Under the pieces are notes generated by a model. That model did no database searches. It saw only the letters and a program-made list of their open reading frames with translations, and had not been told where the DNA came from. Shown piece by piece: positions 15,906 through 26,800 of a stretch of DNA of 64,000 nt. Position numbers and translations under genes: made by a program. The stretch is from contig NZ_WJXZ01000014.1 of the NCBI RefSeq assembly GCF_009668025.1, positions 1,645,097 through 1,709,096 of the forward strand. Reading direction: 5' to 3'. This DNA comes from Larkinella terrae (GTDB lineage: Bacteria; Bacteroidota; Bacteroidia; Cytophagales; Spirosomataceae). Position 1 is the stretch's first letter. Each line of letters starts with the position of its first letter.

Positions 15906-18900
15906 TTAAAAGTCTACATTCAATTTTGCCCCGAATGAACCCGTGAAAGGCAGAACGTTGTAATATTCCACGCCCTGCGACCAGCCTACACCGTTGGGCC
16001 GGAAAGCCCGTTCCGGATCAAGTCCCTTGATGCCCGCGGCCGTCCACATGAAGATGTTGTTGGCGACGAATCCAACCGAGGCATTCTGCAAACGCAACCG
16101 GTTGACAAAAGCTTTGGGCAGGCGATAAGTGATCGAAATTTCGCGCACCTTCACGTACGTGGCGCTGTACATGTTCTTTTCGGCAAAGGGGCGATTGGCG
16201 TATCGGTAGGCGCTGAAAGGGTCAAGCCATTTGCTGCCGGGACCACCCAGGTTTTCGGTATAAACCGTGTTGCCGCTGGCGTCTTTCGTTACCAGAACGC
16301 CCGGATTAAGGCTGGCATCCTGCACCCGCCGGCCCGCTTCCACACTTCCTTCCGGCCAGGCAAAACCGTGGTATTCGGCATTGCGGCCACCGACCCAGCT
16401 ACCCAGGTATTTGTCCGGATTGGCCTTGATCTGCTCGGCAAGGCTTTTGCTCGGATCGTAGGTTTCGCCGGTCAGGGTTTCTTCCAGCTGACCATTGTTA
16501 CCCAGGAACATCATCGTGTTGGAGTAGAACGACCCGCCCAGGCGCCAGTCTACGTTCGCGAACAACGTAATGTTTTTATACGTGATCGAGGGTTGAACGC
16601 CCATCAGGAACTTGTGGTTGAAGTTCCCGATCTTTTTCAGGTTGTTCACATCGTTGTCGGTCTGATAAAGACCACCGCTGGTGACAATCGGGTAATTATA
16701 GTACGGCGAATTGGTGTCCTTCACCCGCAGGATCGGGGCCGCGTAGATGTCTCCGACCTGGCCTCCTTCGTACGTCCGTACCTCGGCGCCGGAGTACGAC
16801 ACGAAGGAGAAGTATTTGATTCCGTCCGCCAGCCGGGTAATGTAGGTACGGTTCCGGGTCAGGGTGAAGTTCATGTCCCAGGTAAAGTTATCCGTTTTGA
16901 TCGGTGTCGTGTACAGGGCCAGTTCGAAGCCTTTGCTTTCGACCAGTCCGGCGTTGATCTGTTTGGTATTCGCTCCGGATTCAATCGGCGTTACGATCGA
17001 CAGAACCTGGTTTTTGTTACCGCGCTGATAGAACGTTGCATCCAATCCCAGCCGGTTGTTGAAAAATTTCAGGTCAACACCAATCTCGCTTGAGGTGGCA
17101 ATTTCCGGTTTCAGGTTCGGGTTGGTGAGCGTTCCGCCCATGTACATGCTCTTGGCTGCGCCCCAGTCGAGGGCGGTTTGGTAAATCCGGCTGTATGAGT
17201 ACGGCGCAACGTCGTTACCCACCTGCGCGTAACCCGCCCGTAGTTTGGCGAAGCTCACCCACCGGGGCATGGTGAACATTTCCGAAGCGATCAGGCTGAG
17301 CGAAGCCGACGGGTAGAAATAGGAGTTATTTCCTTTCGGCAGGGTGCTGGTCCAGTCGTTACGCGCGGTCAGATCGAGATAAACCATGTCTTTGAACCCG
17401 ATGGAAGCGGATCCGTACACGCCGTACAGTTTCTTGCGGTTCAGCAGGCTGTTGTAGGAAACCGCCCCCGGAGCGCCGTTGGAAATGTTGTAAACGCCGG
17501 GCACCACGAGGGCCGTTGCCGACGTCGCCAGACTCCGTCCGTATTGTTCCAGCCGGTTTACACCCGCCAGTGCGTTCAGGCTCCAGTTGTCGCCAAAGCT
17601 TTTCTTGTAATTCAGGAGCAGGTCAAGGTTGGTTTCCTTGTTGTAGTTGTTCGAAATCTGGTAAGCCCCGTTCACAGCCTCGAAGTTGTTGTAGGCCTTT
17701 TTGGCTTCCTGAATCTCTTCGTACGAGTCGCGCGAGTACCGGCCTGTGATCGAAAACTCCTTCGTGATGTCGTAATCGAGCTGAATCTTGCTCACCACCC
17801 GGTCACGCTTAAAACCGGTGGGGTTTTCGTACACGAGGTAGAACGGGTTATTCTGTTTGTCCTTGTATTTCCGCTGGGCGATGCCTTCCTGGCCGGGAAG
17901 CCAGTAGTCGCGCAGGTCGTTGATGTTTACCTGAGCACCGGTTTCGTACACACTCCGAACGACGTCATTGCGGCTCTGGTCGATAATCGGCCGGTTATTG
18001 GAACCCGATTCGGTGATGTTCATATTCACCGAAGCCCGCAGCTTGTCCGTCAGGTTGTAGGTGGTGTTCAGGGCGAGCGTCAGGCGGTACAGATCCGTGT
18101 TTGGGATGATTCCGGTATTCTTCATATTCCCGAGCGACAGCCGGATATTCCCCTTATCGTAGTTCCCGTTGACCGAAACGTTGTTCGTATTGGTAATCCC
18201 GGTCTGGAAAAAATCCTTGAAACGGTTGGGATAGGAGACCAGCGGCACTTTTTGGCCATTGCTGTTCCACAATACCCACTGCTCGCCTTTGTCGAGTGCC
18301 GCGCCCCAGCTTTCGTTTTCCGGTTCTTCCAGAATGTGCGCACCGGTTTTTCCCGATCCGAATTTGTTCTGAACCGCTACGTACTGCAGCGGTACGTCAG
18401 CTACCACGGCTGTATTCAGGGATACCCCAATTCCTTTTTTCCCTCCCGCACCGGATTTGGTCGTGATCAGCACCACCCCGTTACCGGCTCGTGAACCATA
18501 CAGGGCTGCGGCACTGGGTCCTTTCAGAATGGATACGTTGGCGATGTCGTTCGGGTTGATGTCGGAAATGGGGTTTCCCATGTCGGCACCCGCAAAACCG
18601 TTGGAGAGTTTGTTGGCGACTGGTACACCATCGATGACAAACAATGGCTGGTTGTCGCCGTTCAGGGAGTTGGCCCCGCGGATGATCATGCTCACCGACG
18701 ACCCAACGCCCCCGCCCAACTGCGAAATCTGAACACCGGCCACCTTGCCAGCCATCGCGTTCAACACATTGTTCTGCGGAGTTTGGGTCACGGACGTGCC
18801 TTCAATCGTGCCTACGGAGTAGCCCAGCGATCGTTTATCGCGCTTGATCCCAAGAGCAGTTACAACGGCTTCCTGCAGGGTATTCACGCTTTCTGTCATC

Positions 18901-19547
18901 ACCACGTCGATCACACTGCGGTTGTTGACCGGAATTTCCTGCGTCTGAAAACCGATGTAGGAAAAGATCAACACGGCGCCCTCGCCGGTGACGTCGAGAG
19001 AAAACTTACCCGTCGCATCGGTGGTCGTTCCCGACTGGGACCCTTTCAGAATGACGTTCACGCCGGGAATTCCCGCCTTGTCGGTGTTGGACGTCACCAC
19101 CCCGGTTACGGTTTTTGCCGGAGCCGTGCGCGTTTCAGCCACCGCGATGTCCATCGCTCCCGATGCCTTAAGGGTGGAAGTGCTCTTTTTGAAGAGCAGA
19201 ATTTGTTTTCCTTTCACCTCAAACGACGTCTGTAACGGACTCAGCAGTTTGATCAGCACATCGCTTAACCGCTCGTTGCGGGCGGATACGTTTACTTCCA
19301 GCGACGACTGAATTTCGCTGGGGTTGTAAATGAACCGGGCGTCCGACCGGGTTTCGAGCGCTGAGAGCACTTTTTTCAGGGTCATGCCCTCCATTTGAAG
19401 GCTTATTCTTTTTTCAAGGATTTCCTGCCCGCGCGCGTCGGCACCGGCAAAAGAAAGGCTGGAAAAGACGAGGGCGATACAGAGCTGGAGTATCGATAGT
19501 TTCATAAAAGTGCGCCAAAGAGTTTTGAAACGCTGATTTGGGTTCAT
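15906..19547 (-). CDS. SusC/RagA-family TonB-dependent outer-membrane transporter with STN domain
   Basis: A 1213-residue TonB-dependent transporter. Export signal at about residues 15-40 (a second Met at 15 is an alternative start). An STN (secretin/TonB short N-terminal) domain spans about 47-118, the module that signals to a FecR anti-sigma factor. A CarboxypepD_reg-like domain spans about 145-230 (GIPGVNVILKGSQSGTTTDA), then the plug with GVQISQLGGG and VLKGPSAAALYGSRAGNGVV, then the 22-stranded barrel ending GAKLNVDF. It pairs with the SusD gene downstream. With FecR and the sigma factor upstream it forms a trans-envelope regulated uptake system. No enzyme genes accompany it, so the ligand is unknown. 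Confidence 0.95.
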   Translation of the reverse strand: MNPNQRFKTLWRTFMKLSILQLCIALVFSSLSFAGADARGQEILEKRISLQMEGMTLKKVLSALETRSDARFIYNPSEIQSSLEVNVSARNERLSDVLIKLLSPLQTSFEVKGKQILLFKKSTSTLKASGAMDIAVAETRTAPAKTVTGVVTSNTDKAGIPGVNVILKGSQSGTTTDATGKFSLDVTGEGAVLIFSYIGFQTQEIPVNNRSVIDVVMTESVNTLQEAVVTALGIKRDKRSLGYSVGTIEGTSVTQTPQNNVLNAMAGKVAGVQISQLGGGVGSSVSMIIRGANSLNGDNQPLFVIDGVPVANKLSNGFAGADMGNPISDINPNDIANVSILKGPSAAALYGSRAGNGVVLITTKSGAGGKKGIGVSLNTAVVADVPLQYVAVQNKFGSGKTGAHILEEPENESWGAALDKGEQWVLWNSNGQKVPLVSYPNRFKDFFQTGITNTNNVSVNGNYDKGNIRLSLGNMKNTGIIPNTDLYRLTLALNTTYNLTDKLRASVNMNITESGSNNRPIIDQSRNDVVRSVYETGAQVNINDLRDYWLPGQEGIAQRKYKDKQNNPFYLVYENPTGFKRDRVVSKIQLDYDITKEFSITGRYSRDSYEEIQEAKKAYNNFEAVNGAYQISNNYNKETNLDLLLNYKKSFGDNWSLNALAGVNRLEQYGRSLATSATALVVPGVYNISNGAPGAVSYNSLLNRKKLYGVYGSASIGFKDMVYLDLTARNDWTSTLPKGNNSYFYPSASLSLIASEMFTMPRWVSFAKLRAGYAQVGNDVAPYSYSRIYQTALDWGAAKSMYMGGTLTNPNLKPEIATSSEIGVDLKFFNNRLGLDATFYQRGNKNQVLSIVTPIESGANTKQINAGLVESKGFELALYTTPIKTDNFTWDMNFTLTRNRTYITRLADGIKYFSFVSYSGAEVRTYEGGQVGDIYAAPILRVKDTNSPYYNYPIVTSGGLYQTDNDVNNLKKIGNFNHKFLMGVQPSITYKNITLFANVDWRLGGSFYSNTMMFLGNNGQLEETLTGETYDPSKSLAEQIKANPDKYLGSWVGGRNAEYHGFAWPEGSVEAGRRVQDASLNPGVLVTKDASGNTVYTENLGGPGSKWLDPFSAYRYANRPFAEKNMYSATYVKVREISITYRLPKAFVNRLRLQNASVGFVANNIFMWTAAGIKGLDPERAFRPNGVGWSQGVEYYNVLPFTGSFGAKLNVDF

Positions 19548-19686
19548 ATTTTCAGTGATTTTACAACCCCTACTGCCTGGGAAACTGTGTTTACCGGGGC
19601 CGGGGGCTATTCAACGAAAGAGGTTAAAGGAATTTAGGATTCAGGATGGTTGCGAAACCATTCGTTTTTTGTAGATCAGGTTTTGT

Positions 19687-20820
19687 TCATAAAGTAGGGT
19701 TTCGTGAATGGTTTGATTCTTCTGCGGGTAATTGTTGATCAGTTTCAATGATCACTTTCCCGTCTTCAATGTGATAAGTGCCTTTGATAATGCGACAGAT
19801 AAGATCCAGTTCGTCATGCAGGCTCATTTCGGAAAATGTTGCGGTCAGCAGGTAGCCGTCCACCGTTGCAGGTTCGTAGACGATGTCGATCCCGTATTCC
19901 TTTTCAAGAGCCGAAAAAACGTCCGTAACGGGTGTTTCGTCAAACGAAAACCGGGGTGCCTGATAGCGGTCAGCGAGTCCCTGAACCCTTGATTTTGTAA
20001 ACCGCCCCTTATTCTGACTGAACGTAACCTGTTCGTTGGGCAACAAAACCAGCTCTGCGGCCTCCGGCCGGATTGCCATCTGGTCCGTTTTTTCCAGGTC
20101 TTTTTTCGCGAATACAGCAACCTTGCCCGTGAGCACGCTCACCGAAGCCTGTTTTTCGCGCTCGTAGGCAACTACCCGAAACGAAGTTCCCAATACTCTG
20201 GTAACCAATTGGTTCGAGTAAACAAAGAAAGGGTGCGCCGGATCTTTCACGACGTCAAAAAAGGCATCGCCGTCGAGGTAAACGACCCGGTTTGCTGCAT
20301 TTTCCAGGGCCGAACTAAACGAAAGCCGACTGCCCGGCTGCAGGATTACGGTGCTCTTGTCCTCCAGCAAAACCGTCATCGGCCGATCCGTGTCATTCCG
20401 CCGTTCCACCCGGATTTCCGACGGGGCTGAGGTGGTGGCGACGGCATTCAAAGCCGCTCGTTCGGGAAACCGGAACACCAGCCAGCCCAGTCCGGCCACC
20501 ACCAGGACGGCGGCCGCCACCCGCGCCCACACCAGGTACATGGGCCGACCAATCGGCTGGCTCGTTTCCGGTTCACTATTGAGCTTGCCCAGCGTGCCTT
20601 CCACGATCTCATCGAGTTCAACATCGGAAACCGTCTGTCTTTTTTCGGCCATTGCCAGCAAAAGCGCCCTGGCTTCCTGAACCACTTCCGACCGGTCCGG
20701 ATTTTCGGCCAGCCAGTGTTGCCAGAACGTTTCCGCCTGGGTGTCGTCGGTCAGAACCCACGCCCGGAACGGAGCATCGGTCAGAAAATCTTCGATGGTG
20801 TATTTGCGATAGTCGGTCAT
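19687..20820 (-). CDS. FecR-family anti-sigma factor
   Basis: A 377-residue inner-membrane signal relay. The N-terminal cytoplasmic part (1-100) holds the sigma-binding region, a single transmembrane segment lies near 112-128 (AAAVLVVAGLGWLVF), and the periplasmic FecR domain (about 150-245, with VYLDGDAFFDVVKDPAHPFFV and RVLGTSFRVVAY) is followed by a DUF4974 domain (about 290-350). The start at ATG 20820 is preferred to a longer frame reaching 20862 because MTDYRKYTIEDF is typical. It lies between its sigma factor (91 bases upstream) and the STN-bearing SusC (139 bases downstream), the standard order. Confidence 0.94.
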   Translation of the reverse strand: MTDYRKYTIEDFLTDAPFRAWVLTDDTQAETFWQHWLAENPDRSEVVQEARALLLAMAEKRQTVSDVELDEIVEGTLGKLNSEPETSQPIGRPMYLVWARVAAAVLVVAGLGWLVFRFPERAALNAVATTSAPSEIRVERRNDTDRPMTVLLEDKSTVILQPGSRLSFSSALENAANRVVYLDGDAFFDVVKDPAHPFFVYSNQLVTRVLGTSFRVVAYEREKQASVSVLTGKVAVFAKKDLEKTDQMAIRPEAAELVLLPNEQVTFSQNKGRFTKSRVQGLADRYQAPRFSFDETPVTDVFSALEKEYGIDIVYEPATVDGYLLTATFSEMSLHDELDLICRIIKGTYHIEDGKVIIETDQQLPAEESNHSRNPTL

Positions 20821-20911
20821 AGCAATGCGCTTCAATGATGAGATGCAGGGAATGCGTCTCACATACCAGATTTTTGTATTATTTTTTTAAAATTTATGAA
20901 AAGAGCCCTTT

Positions 20912-21526
20912 CTAGCTCAGAAATAGGCCTAGAATGGCGAGGAGGCTGATGGCAACCGTTTTCATACGGTCCCGGAGATTCATGAAAGCCAGTTGGATCA
21001 GGTTCGAAACCGTTTGGGGAGAAATGGTCATGACCTGCGCTATTTCTTCCCGGCTGAGTTCCTGATAATATTTTAGATAGATCACCTCCCGCTGGCGTTT
21101 GGGGAGGAGGTTGAGCAGATATCCCATTTTTTGGGTTCGTTCGGCCAGACTTTCTTCTTCAATGAGCCACCACTCCGGGGAAAATTCGACGTGAACACTG
21201 CTGTCCCCGCCGTCTGCGCTTTCGTGGGGGGAAAAAAGCGGGAGCTTGTTAACTTCCCGGTAAATCTTGCGTCGGAGCGACGAAAAGAGGTAGGCTTTGA
21301 CGTTGTCGGGGCTGGACAGGGTGAGTTTCCGGTTCCAGATTTCGATGAACAATTCCTGGATACAGTCCTTGAGAAATTCTTCATCCCGGATAAATTTCTG
21401 GCCGTAATTCAGCAAAGACCGGTAGTGAAGCCGCATGAGCGATCCAAGTGCCTGCTCATTGCCAAGCACAAGATCTTTCCAGAGTTGAGAATCTCGCAAT
21501 CTGTTGGTCTCAGGCAGATTGGGCAT
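20912..21526 (-). CDS. FecI-type ECF RNA polymerase sigma factor
   Basis: A 204-residue ECF sigma-70 family factor. Region 2 (about 25-95) contains FLKDCIQELFIEIWNRK and VKAYLFSSLRRKIYREV; region 4 (about 135-190) contains LLPKRQREVIYLKYY and the helix-turn-helix SREEIAQVMTISPQTVSN. The C-terminus is unusually hydrophobic (ISLLAILGLFLS), a feature shared with the divergent partner sigma at 21938. It should direct transcription of the SusC/SusD genes downstream when released by FecR. Confidence 0.93.
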   Translation of the reverse strand: MPNLPETNRLRDSQLWKDLVLGNEQALGSLMRLHYRSLLNYGQKFIRDEEFLKDCIQELFIEIWNRKLTLSSPDNVKAYLFSSLRRKIYREVNKLPLFSPHESADGGDSSVHVEFSPEWWLIEEESLAERTQKMGYLLNLLPKRQREVIYLKYYQELSREEIAQVMTISPQTVSNLIQLAFMNLRDRMKTVAISLLAILGLFLS

Positions 21527-21937
21527 GTTACTAAGTTAGCTGAAAGGGTAGGATGAGTCGTTATCGATTCGCTTTCTTCTTTTGTCTGAGTATATGTACT
21601 CCTAATTTAGAAAAAGGACTAGTGAAAATGGCACTTAAGCCACAATTTAATAGTAAGAAAATGTGAACTTCGCCGTGGGCCGCCAGAGCGAACGGTTTCG
21701 ATTGATTTTTCCGATCAAAAACCGGTATGAATTCGCGGATGCCTGACCAGGCGAATCGGGTCTGTACTCGATAACTACCCGTGAAGTGAATCCTTCGCAG
21801 AACAGGCACCTCACTTTTGTTAGTTTAAATATGACAAAATAATATATTTGGCTGGTTAAAATTTCGAAAATTATATTTTGTAGTTTTACCAGCATGGCAA
21901 CGATTTTTCGTACTTCCATCGCTCTGATCCGAAATTT
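21527..21937. other. divergent regulatory region between two sigma-factor genes
   Basis: 411 bases shared by two outward-facing FecI-type genes. The half near 21820-21937 is strongly AT-rich. Minus-strand frames here (for example 21561-21809) have no motif and I reject them as genes. Confidence 0.6.
21816..21850 (+). promoter_or_regulatory. putative promoter for the right sigma-FecR-SusCD locus
   Basis: TATATTTG at 21843-21850 matches the -7 consensus TAnnTTTG. TTTG at 21816-21819 could be the -33 element with a 23-base spacer, at the long end of the usual range. The sigma gene starts 88 bases further on. Confidence 0.4.
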
Positions 21938-22531
21938 ATGAACGTCTCGGTTGACAACAACGAGGAAAAACTTCTGGTGGCACGCCTTCGGGAAGGCGAC
22001 CACCTGGCTTTCCGTGCGATCTACGAAAATTACGCTGACGCGTTGCTGAGAAGGCTTCTCCGGCTGACCCGAGTCGACCACATTGCCGAAGATTTGTTGC
22101 AGGAAACGTTTGTAAAGCTGTGGGAAAAACGGGAAACGATCGACCCGGGTCTGCCGCTAAAACCGTGGCTCTATAAAGTGGCTGAAAACCTGGTGTTTCA
22201 ATTCTTCCGGAAACTCGCCCTGGACAGTCGGCTTCAGAATGAGATGATCGAGTGGTACGGCAAGGTAAACCGCATCGCCTTTGAAGAAGAACTATTTTCC
22301 CGGGAAAAACAGGATTTGCTTCACCAAGCTATCCGGCAACTGTCTCCGCAACAAAGGCAAGTTTTTAATCTTTGCAAACTGGAAGGCCTGAGTTACGAAG
22401 AAACCGCCAGTCTGCTCGGAATCTCACCTTCGACTGTCAGCAATCACCTGGTGAAAGCCAGCGCCAGTGTGCGCCATTACCTCCGGCAGCACAAAGACTC
22501 CATTTTTAGTCTTCTCTCCCTTTTTCTGTAA
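21938..22531 (+). CDS. FecI-type ECF RNA polymerase sigma factor
   Basis: A 197-residue ECF sigma factor. Region 2 (about 20-95) has DHLAFRAIYENYADALL, DLLQETFVKLWEKR and LKPWLYKVAENLVFQFF; region 4 (about 125-185) has QLSPQQRQVFNLCKLEG and the helix-turn-helix SYEETASLLGISPSTVSN. It ends in a hydrophobic tail (SIFSLLSLFL). It opens the right-hand polysaccharide-utilisation-like operon, 122 bases before its FecR. Confidence 0.94.
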   Translation: MNVSVDNNEEKLLVARLREGDHLAFRAIYENYADALLRRLLRLTRVDHIAEDLLQETFVKLWEKRETIDPGLPLKPWLYKVAENLVFQFFRKLALDSRLQNEMIEWYGKVNRIAFEEELFSREKQDLLHQAIRQLSPQQRQVFNLCKLEGLSYEETASLLGISPSTVSNHLVKASASVRHYLRQHKDSIFSLLSLFL

Positions 22532-22653
22532 AACAACCGGCGTTCGAATGGCTTTTGTCCTGGGAAAGCTATAAAACCGGGAGCGAAAAAATATTTTTCG
22601 CACTAGACTAGTGTGTTTTCCAATCCTGCGCATATAGGGAAGAAAAAAGCATT

Positions 22654-23682
22654 TTGAATAGTCCAAAAGACATCCATGACCTTTTCCCGGCTTTTCTCGA
22701 TGGGACGCTGACTCCGCCGGAATTGACCAGACTGTTTCGTCATTTTGGTACAGCGGACGAAGAAGAACTGCGTTCGCTGATTCAAACGGAAATGGAATTT
22801 GGCAAGGAGCCGGTTGAGCAGGCCGACCGGAATCTCAAACCCCGGCTGGAGGCCATTTATAATCGAATTGATCAGCAGGTACGAACGGAAGTGCGGGCCG
22901 AACCTGCCATTGGCCGCCGGAATTTTCCGGTTTTCCTGCGCTATGCGGCTACCGTGCTGCTGGTGTTGGGAGTGAGCTGGCTCCTGATGCAAAAGCTTAT
23001 TCCCGAGTGGAATACCGGTGAATGGAAAAAGATAACGACCCGATACGAGCGCAACAAAGTTGTGTTGCCCGATGGCACCCAGATCTGGCTGGGGCCGCAA
23101 AGTAGCCTGGAATATCCGCTGACGTTTTCCGGCAACCTGCGCCCGGTTAAACTGGATGGCGAGGCATTTTTCGAGGTAACCCGGGACGTAAACCGCCCCT
23201 TTACGATCAACTCCGGAAAATTAATCACCCGGGTCTTGGGGACCTCTTTCCGAATCGATTCGTACGACAATGAAAAATCGGCAACCGTCACGGTGCTTAC
23301 CGGCAAGGTTTCGGTTTCGGCAGCAGCTGAGCCGTCAAAGGAACTGAAGCTTTTACCTTTTCAGCAGGCTTACTTACAATCTGATTCACAGGACGTTGCA
23401 ATGCGTGCTTATCCTTCGGCAAAGGAATTGGTACGGCGAAGAGAAGGCAACATCCGTTACGAAGGAACCAGTCTGGCTGACATTGTGCGGGATATTCAAA
23501 AAATCTCCCCGCAACAGATCGTTACGAAGGCTGACCTTTCCAGATGCTCGTTTTACGGTGAACTGAAGGCCGGAGACAACCCACTGAAATTCTTAGAAAA
23601 CGTTTGTCAAGTTAACAACTTAACCCTCCAGAAGCAAAATGAAACGTCGGTAACCATTACTGGCAACGGCTGCCGGAAGTAG
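22654..23682 (+). CDS. FecR-family anti-sigma factor
   Basis: A 342-residue anti-sigma factor with an N-terminal cytoplasmic part, one transmembrane helix near 95-113 (AATVLLVLGVSWLLM), a periplasmic FecR domain (about 128-225, VKLDGEAFFEVTRDVNRPFTI, RVLGTSFRIDSYD) and a C-terminal DUF4974 domain (about 265-335). The start is TTG at 22654: an in-frame stop lies just upstream, the next ATG would remove much of the sigma-binding region, and AGGGAAG lies about 15 bases before it. It transmits the state of the SusC at 23813 to the sigma factor at 21938. Confidence 0.92.
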   Translation: MNSPKDIHDLFPAFLDGTLTPPELTRLFRHFGTADEEELRSLIQTEMEFGKEPVEQADRNLKPRLEAIYNRIDQQVRTEVRAEPAIGRRNFPVFLRYAATVLLVLGVSWLLMQKLIPEWNTGEWKKITTRYERNKVVLPDGTQIWLGPQSSLEYPLTFSGNLRPVKLDGEAFFEVTRDVNRPFTINSGKLITRVLGTSFRIDSYDNEKSATVTVLTGKVSVSAAAEPSKELKLLPFQQAYLQSDSQDVAMRAYPSAKELVRRREGNIRYEGTSLADIVRDIQKISPQQIVTKADLSRCSFYGELKAGDNPLKFLENVCQVNNLTLQKQNETSVTITGNGCRK

Positions 23683-23812
23683 CTGGGCCAAAAAAAGCCC
23701 CTCCTCATCGCCAAACAAGAAAGGGGCACAAGTTAACTGTTTTTAAACCTACAACTGACAATGGCCCGAGAAGCCGCCGAGTTGGTATGAAACAACTAAC
23801 CCGCGTAAAACT

Positions 23813-26800
23813 ATGTATTTAAATCTACTATTCAAAGTAAACCGTACCGCCACAGGCGCCAGATGGTCTGTTGTGCTGTTCTTTATTTTGACGGCCACAG
23901 CCCTTTATGGGCATCCGGCGAGCGCGCAGGAAGTGCTGGAAAAAGAGATCACCGTAAAATTCCAGGATACGCCACTGAAAGTGGTCCTGGACGAACTGGC
24001 TACCAAATCAGGGCTTCGTTTTATGTATGGCGGGGATGTTGCCAGAAGTGGTTTATTGGTAACTTTTAAAGCCAGCAACAAATCCCTTAAATACGTTCTG
24101 GATGAGATTTTTAACCCGACCCGGTTTAATTACATCGTCGAGGATAAGAAGATTCTGGTTTTGCAGAACCAGTCATCCACGGCCGCCAAATCGCTGACAG
24201 CCGCCAACAGCCAGGGCGTGTTGCCCACGATGCTCGACAAAGCATCCGAAATCACCGTTGGCGGCAAAGTGACTGATAACAAGGGGCAAAGCCTCATCGG
24301 CGTGAATATCGTGGTGAAAGGCACCACCGTCGGCACCACGACGGATGAAAACGGCGGTTTTTCCCTGAAAGTCGAAAACCGGGACCAGGTGCTCGTTTTC
24401 TCATTTGTGGGATTTCAGACCAAAGAAGTTGAGCTGAAAACCCAGACCCGCCTGGAAGTGGTTTTGCAGGAGAGCGACAAAACACTGGAAGAAATCGTGG
24501 TGGTGGGTTACGGGACCCAGAAAAAAAGGGACCTGACCGGGGCCGTCGCTCAGATCAGCGCTACCCGGCTGGAAAATGAAAACCCGGCCTCGGTGCAGGA
24601 TATTTTACGGGGAAACATTTCCGGGCTCAATGTTGGGTATTCGACGACTGCCAAACCGGCCAGTTCGCTTCAGGTGCGGGGAAGTAACACCTTAAATGCC
24701 AACGGAGACCCCCTGATTGTTCTGGACGGGATCATCTACTATGGTCAGTTGCTGGATATCAATCCCAATGACATTCAGACCATTGACGTGTTGAAAGACG
24801 CCAGTTCGGCGGCCGTGTACGGCGCCAAGGCGGCAAATGGTGTGATCCTGATTACCACCAAAAGCGGTCAGAGCGGAAAGGCTATGGTCACGTTGAACAC
24901 CAATACCGGCATCACCTCGCTGGCGCATGATCAGCCTCTCTACAACGCTAATGATTTTCTGTATTTCCGCGCCGATGTGCAGCGGAGTATGAACGCCAAT
25001 CAAAATCCGCTGAAATACACGAACCCGAACGCCCTGCCGGCTTCTATGCCGCTAAAGGATTGGCTTGCGCTGGACGGGGCCACGGGGGACCCGACGACGA
25101 CCTGGCTAAACCGCCTGAACCTGAGCCAGGTAGAAATTGATAATTACAAAGCGGGCCGAACCAATGACTGGTACAAGAAGGTCTTTCAGCAAGGCGTTCA
25201 GCAGGATTATAACGTGAGTGTTTCCGGCAAAAATGATGACATTTCCTACTACATTTCGCTGGGATACATGGATAATCAGGGAATTGTTGTCGGCGACCGC
25301 TACCGGACGTTTCGATCCCGGCTCAATCTGGACGCCCGAATTGCGAAGTTTCTCAAAATCGGGATCAACACCCAATTTAGCAGCCGGGACGACGGGTACG
25401 TGCCGGTGGTCTGGAGCAACATGGTGAACGCTTCGCCCTGGGGTTCTGAATTTGACGACAAGGGCAATCAGCGACTCAGTCCCCAGGACGATCAGATTGC
25501 GCTGAATCCCGCGTTATCGAAAGCCTATACCAACCGCCTGAGTATCAATAATACGCTGATCAGTACGATCTATTCCGTGGTGACGCTGCCATTTGGGATT
25601 ACGTATCAGGCTAACTTTTCACCGAGAGTGGAAGGATACCGGTATTTCAATCACCAGTCTGCCGACAGTCCGCAGTGGGCACAGGCAGGGGGCTATGCGC
25701 AACGGGAGCAGCTTGACATTTATAGCTGGCAGATTGACAACCTGTTCAAGTGGAAAAAAACGTTTGGCAAGTCGCACGACCTCGATATTACATTCCTTGC
25801 CAACCTGGAAAAATACCAGAGCTGGCAGAACCGGATCGAGAACAGCGGTTTTGACCCCAGCGACCAACTGGGCTTCCACAACATCGGCACCGGGAAAAAT
25901 CCCATTGTGACCAGCAACGATGAATATGGCACCGCCGACGCCCTCATGGGTCGCCTGTTCTATTCGTTCAAAAGCCGGTATATGCTGACACTTTCCCTGC
26001 GACGCGACGGCTACTCGGCCTTCGGCCAGAAAAATCCGCGGGCGACTTTCCCGGCGGCAGCGCTGGGCTGGGTAATCAGTGATGAAAAGTTTTTTAACTC
26101 CTCCTGGCTCAATTACTTAAAACTTCGCTTTTCGTACGGATTTAACGGAAACCGGGACATTGGCCGCTACGTCGCCATTTCCGATCTGGTGGCCGGAAAG
26201 TACCTGCACGTTTCCCCAACCGGCACGCTCAAGCAGGTTTCCATGCTGTATGTCAACCGGATGAGCAACGAAAATCTCCAGTGGGAGAAGAAATCGTCCC
26301 TGAATATCGGCGTCGACTTTTCGATGCTGCGGAACCGAATCAGTGGAAGCATTGAGACCTACACAATGACCAGCACGAATCTGCTGGTCCAGCGCTCCCT
26401 GCCGGATGTCACTGGTTTTAAGACGGTTTGGGCCAACCTGGGCGAAATCCGAAATCGGGGTATCGAGCTCAACCTGACGTCGGTCAACATCAACACCCCG
26501 CTGGTGACCTGGAAATCCACCCTGAACTTTTCGATGAACCGGAATAAAATCATCAGCCTGTACGGCGACCGGCAAAACATTCTCGACAGCGAGGGGAAAG
26601 TAATCGGCACCCGCGAGCCCAACGACATCACCAACAAATGGTTTATCGGCCAGCCGCTGGATGTGATCTGGGATATTAAAATTCTGGGCGTTTACCAGAA
26701 GAACGAAGCCGAGCTTGCCCAGAAATACGGGGTAAAACCGGGTGATTTCAAACTGCAGGATGTGAACAATGACGGGAAATATACCGATGCCGACCGCCAG

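Noticed and set aside
19640-19680. Short ATGGTT...AACCAT hairpin followed by TTTTTT on the plus strand
   Set aside because: No plus-strand gene lies upstream, the stem is only six pairs, and the T-run is on the wrong strand for the FecR gene.
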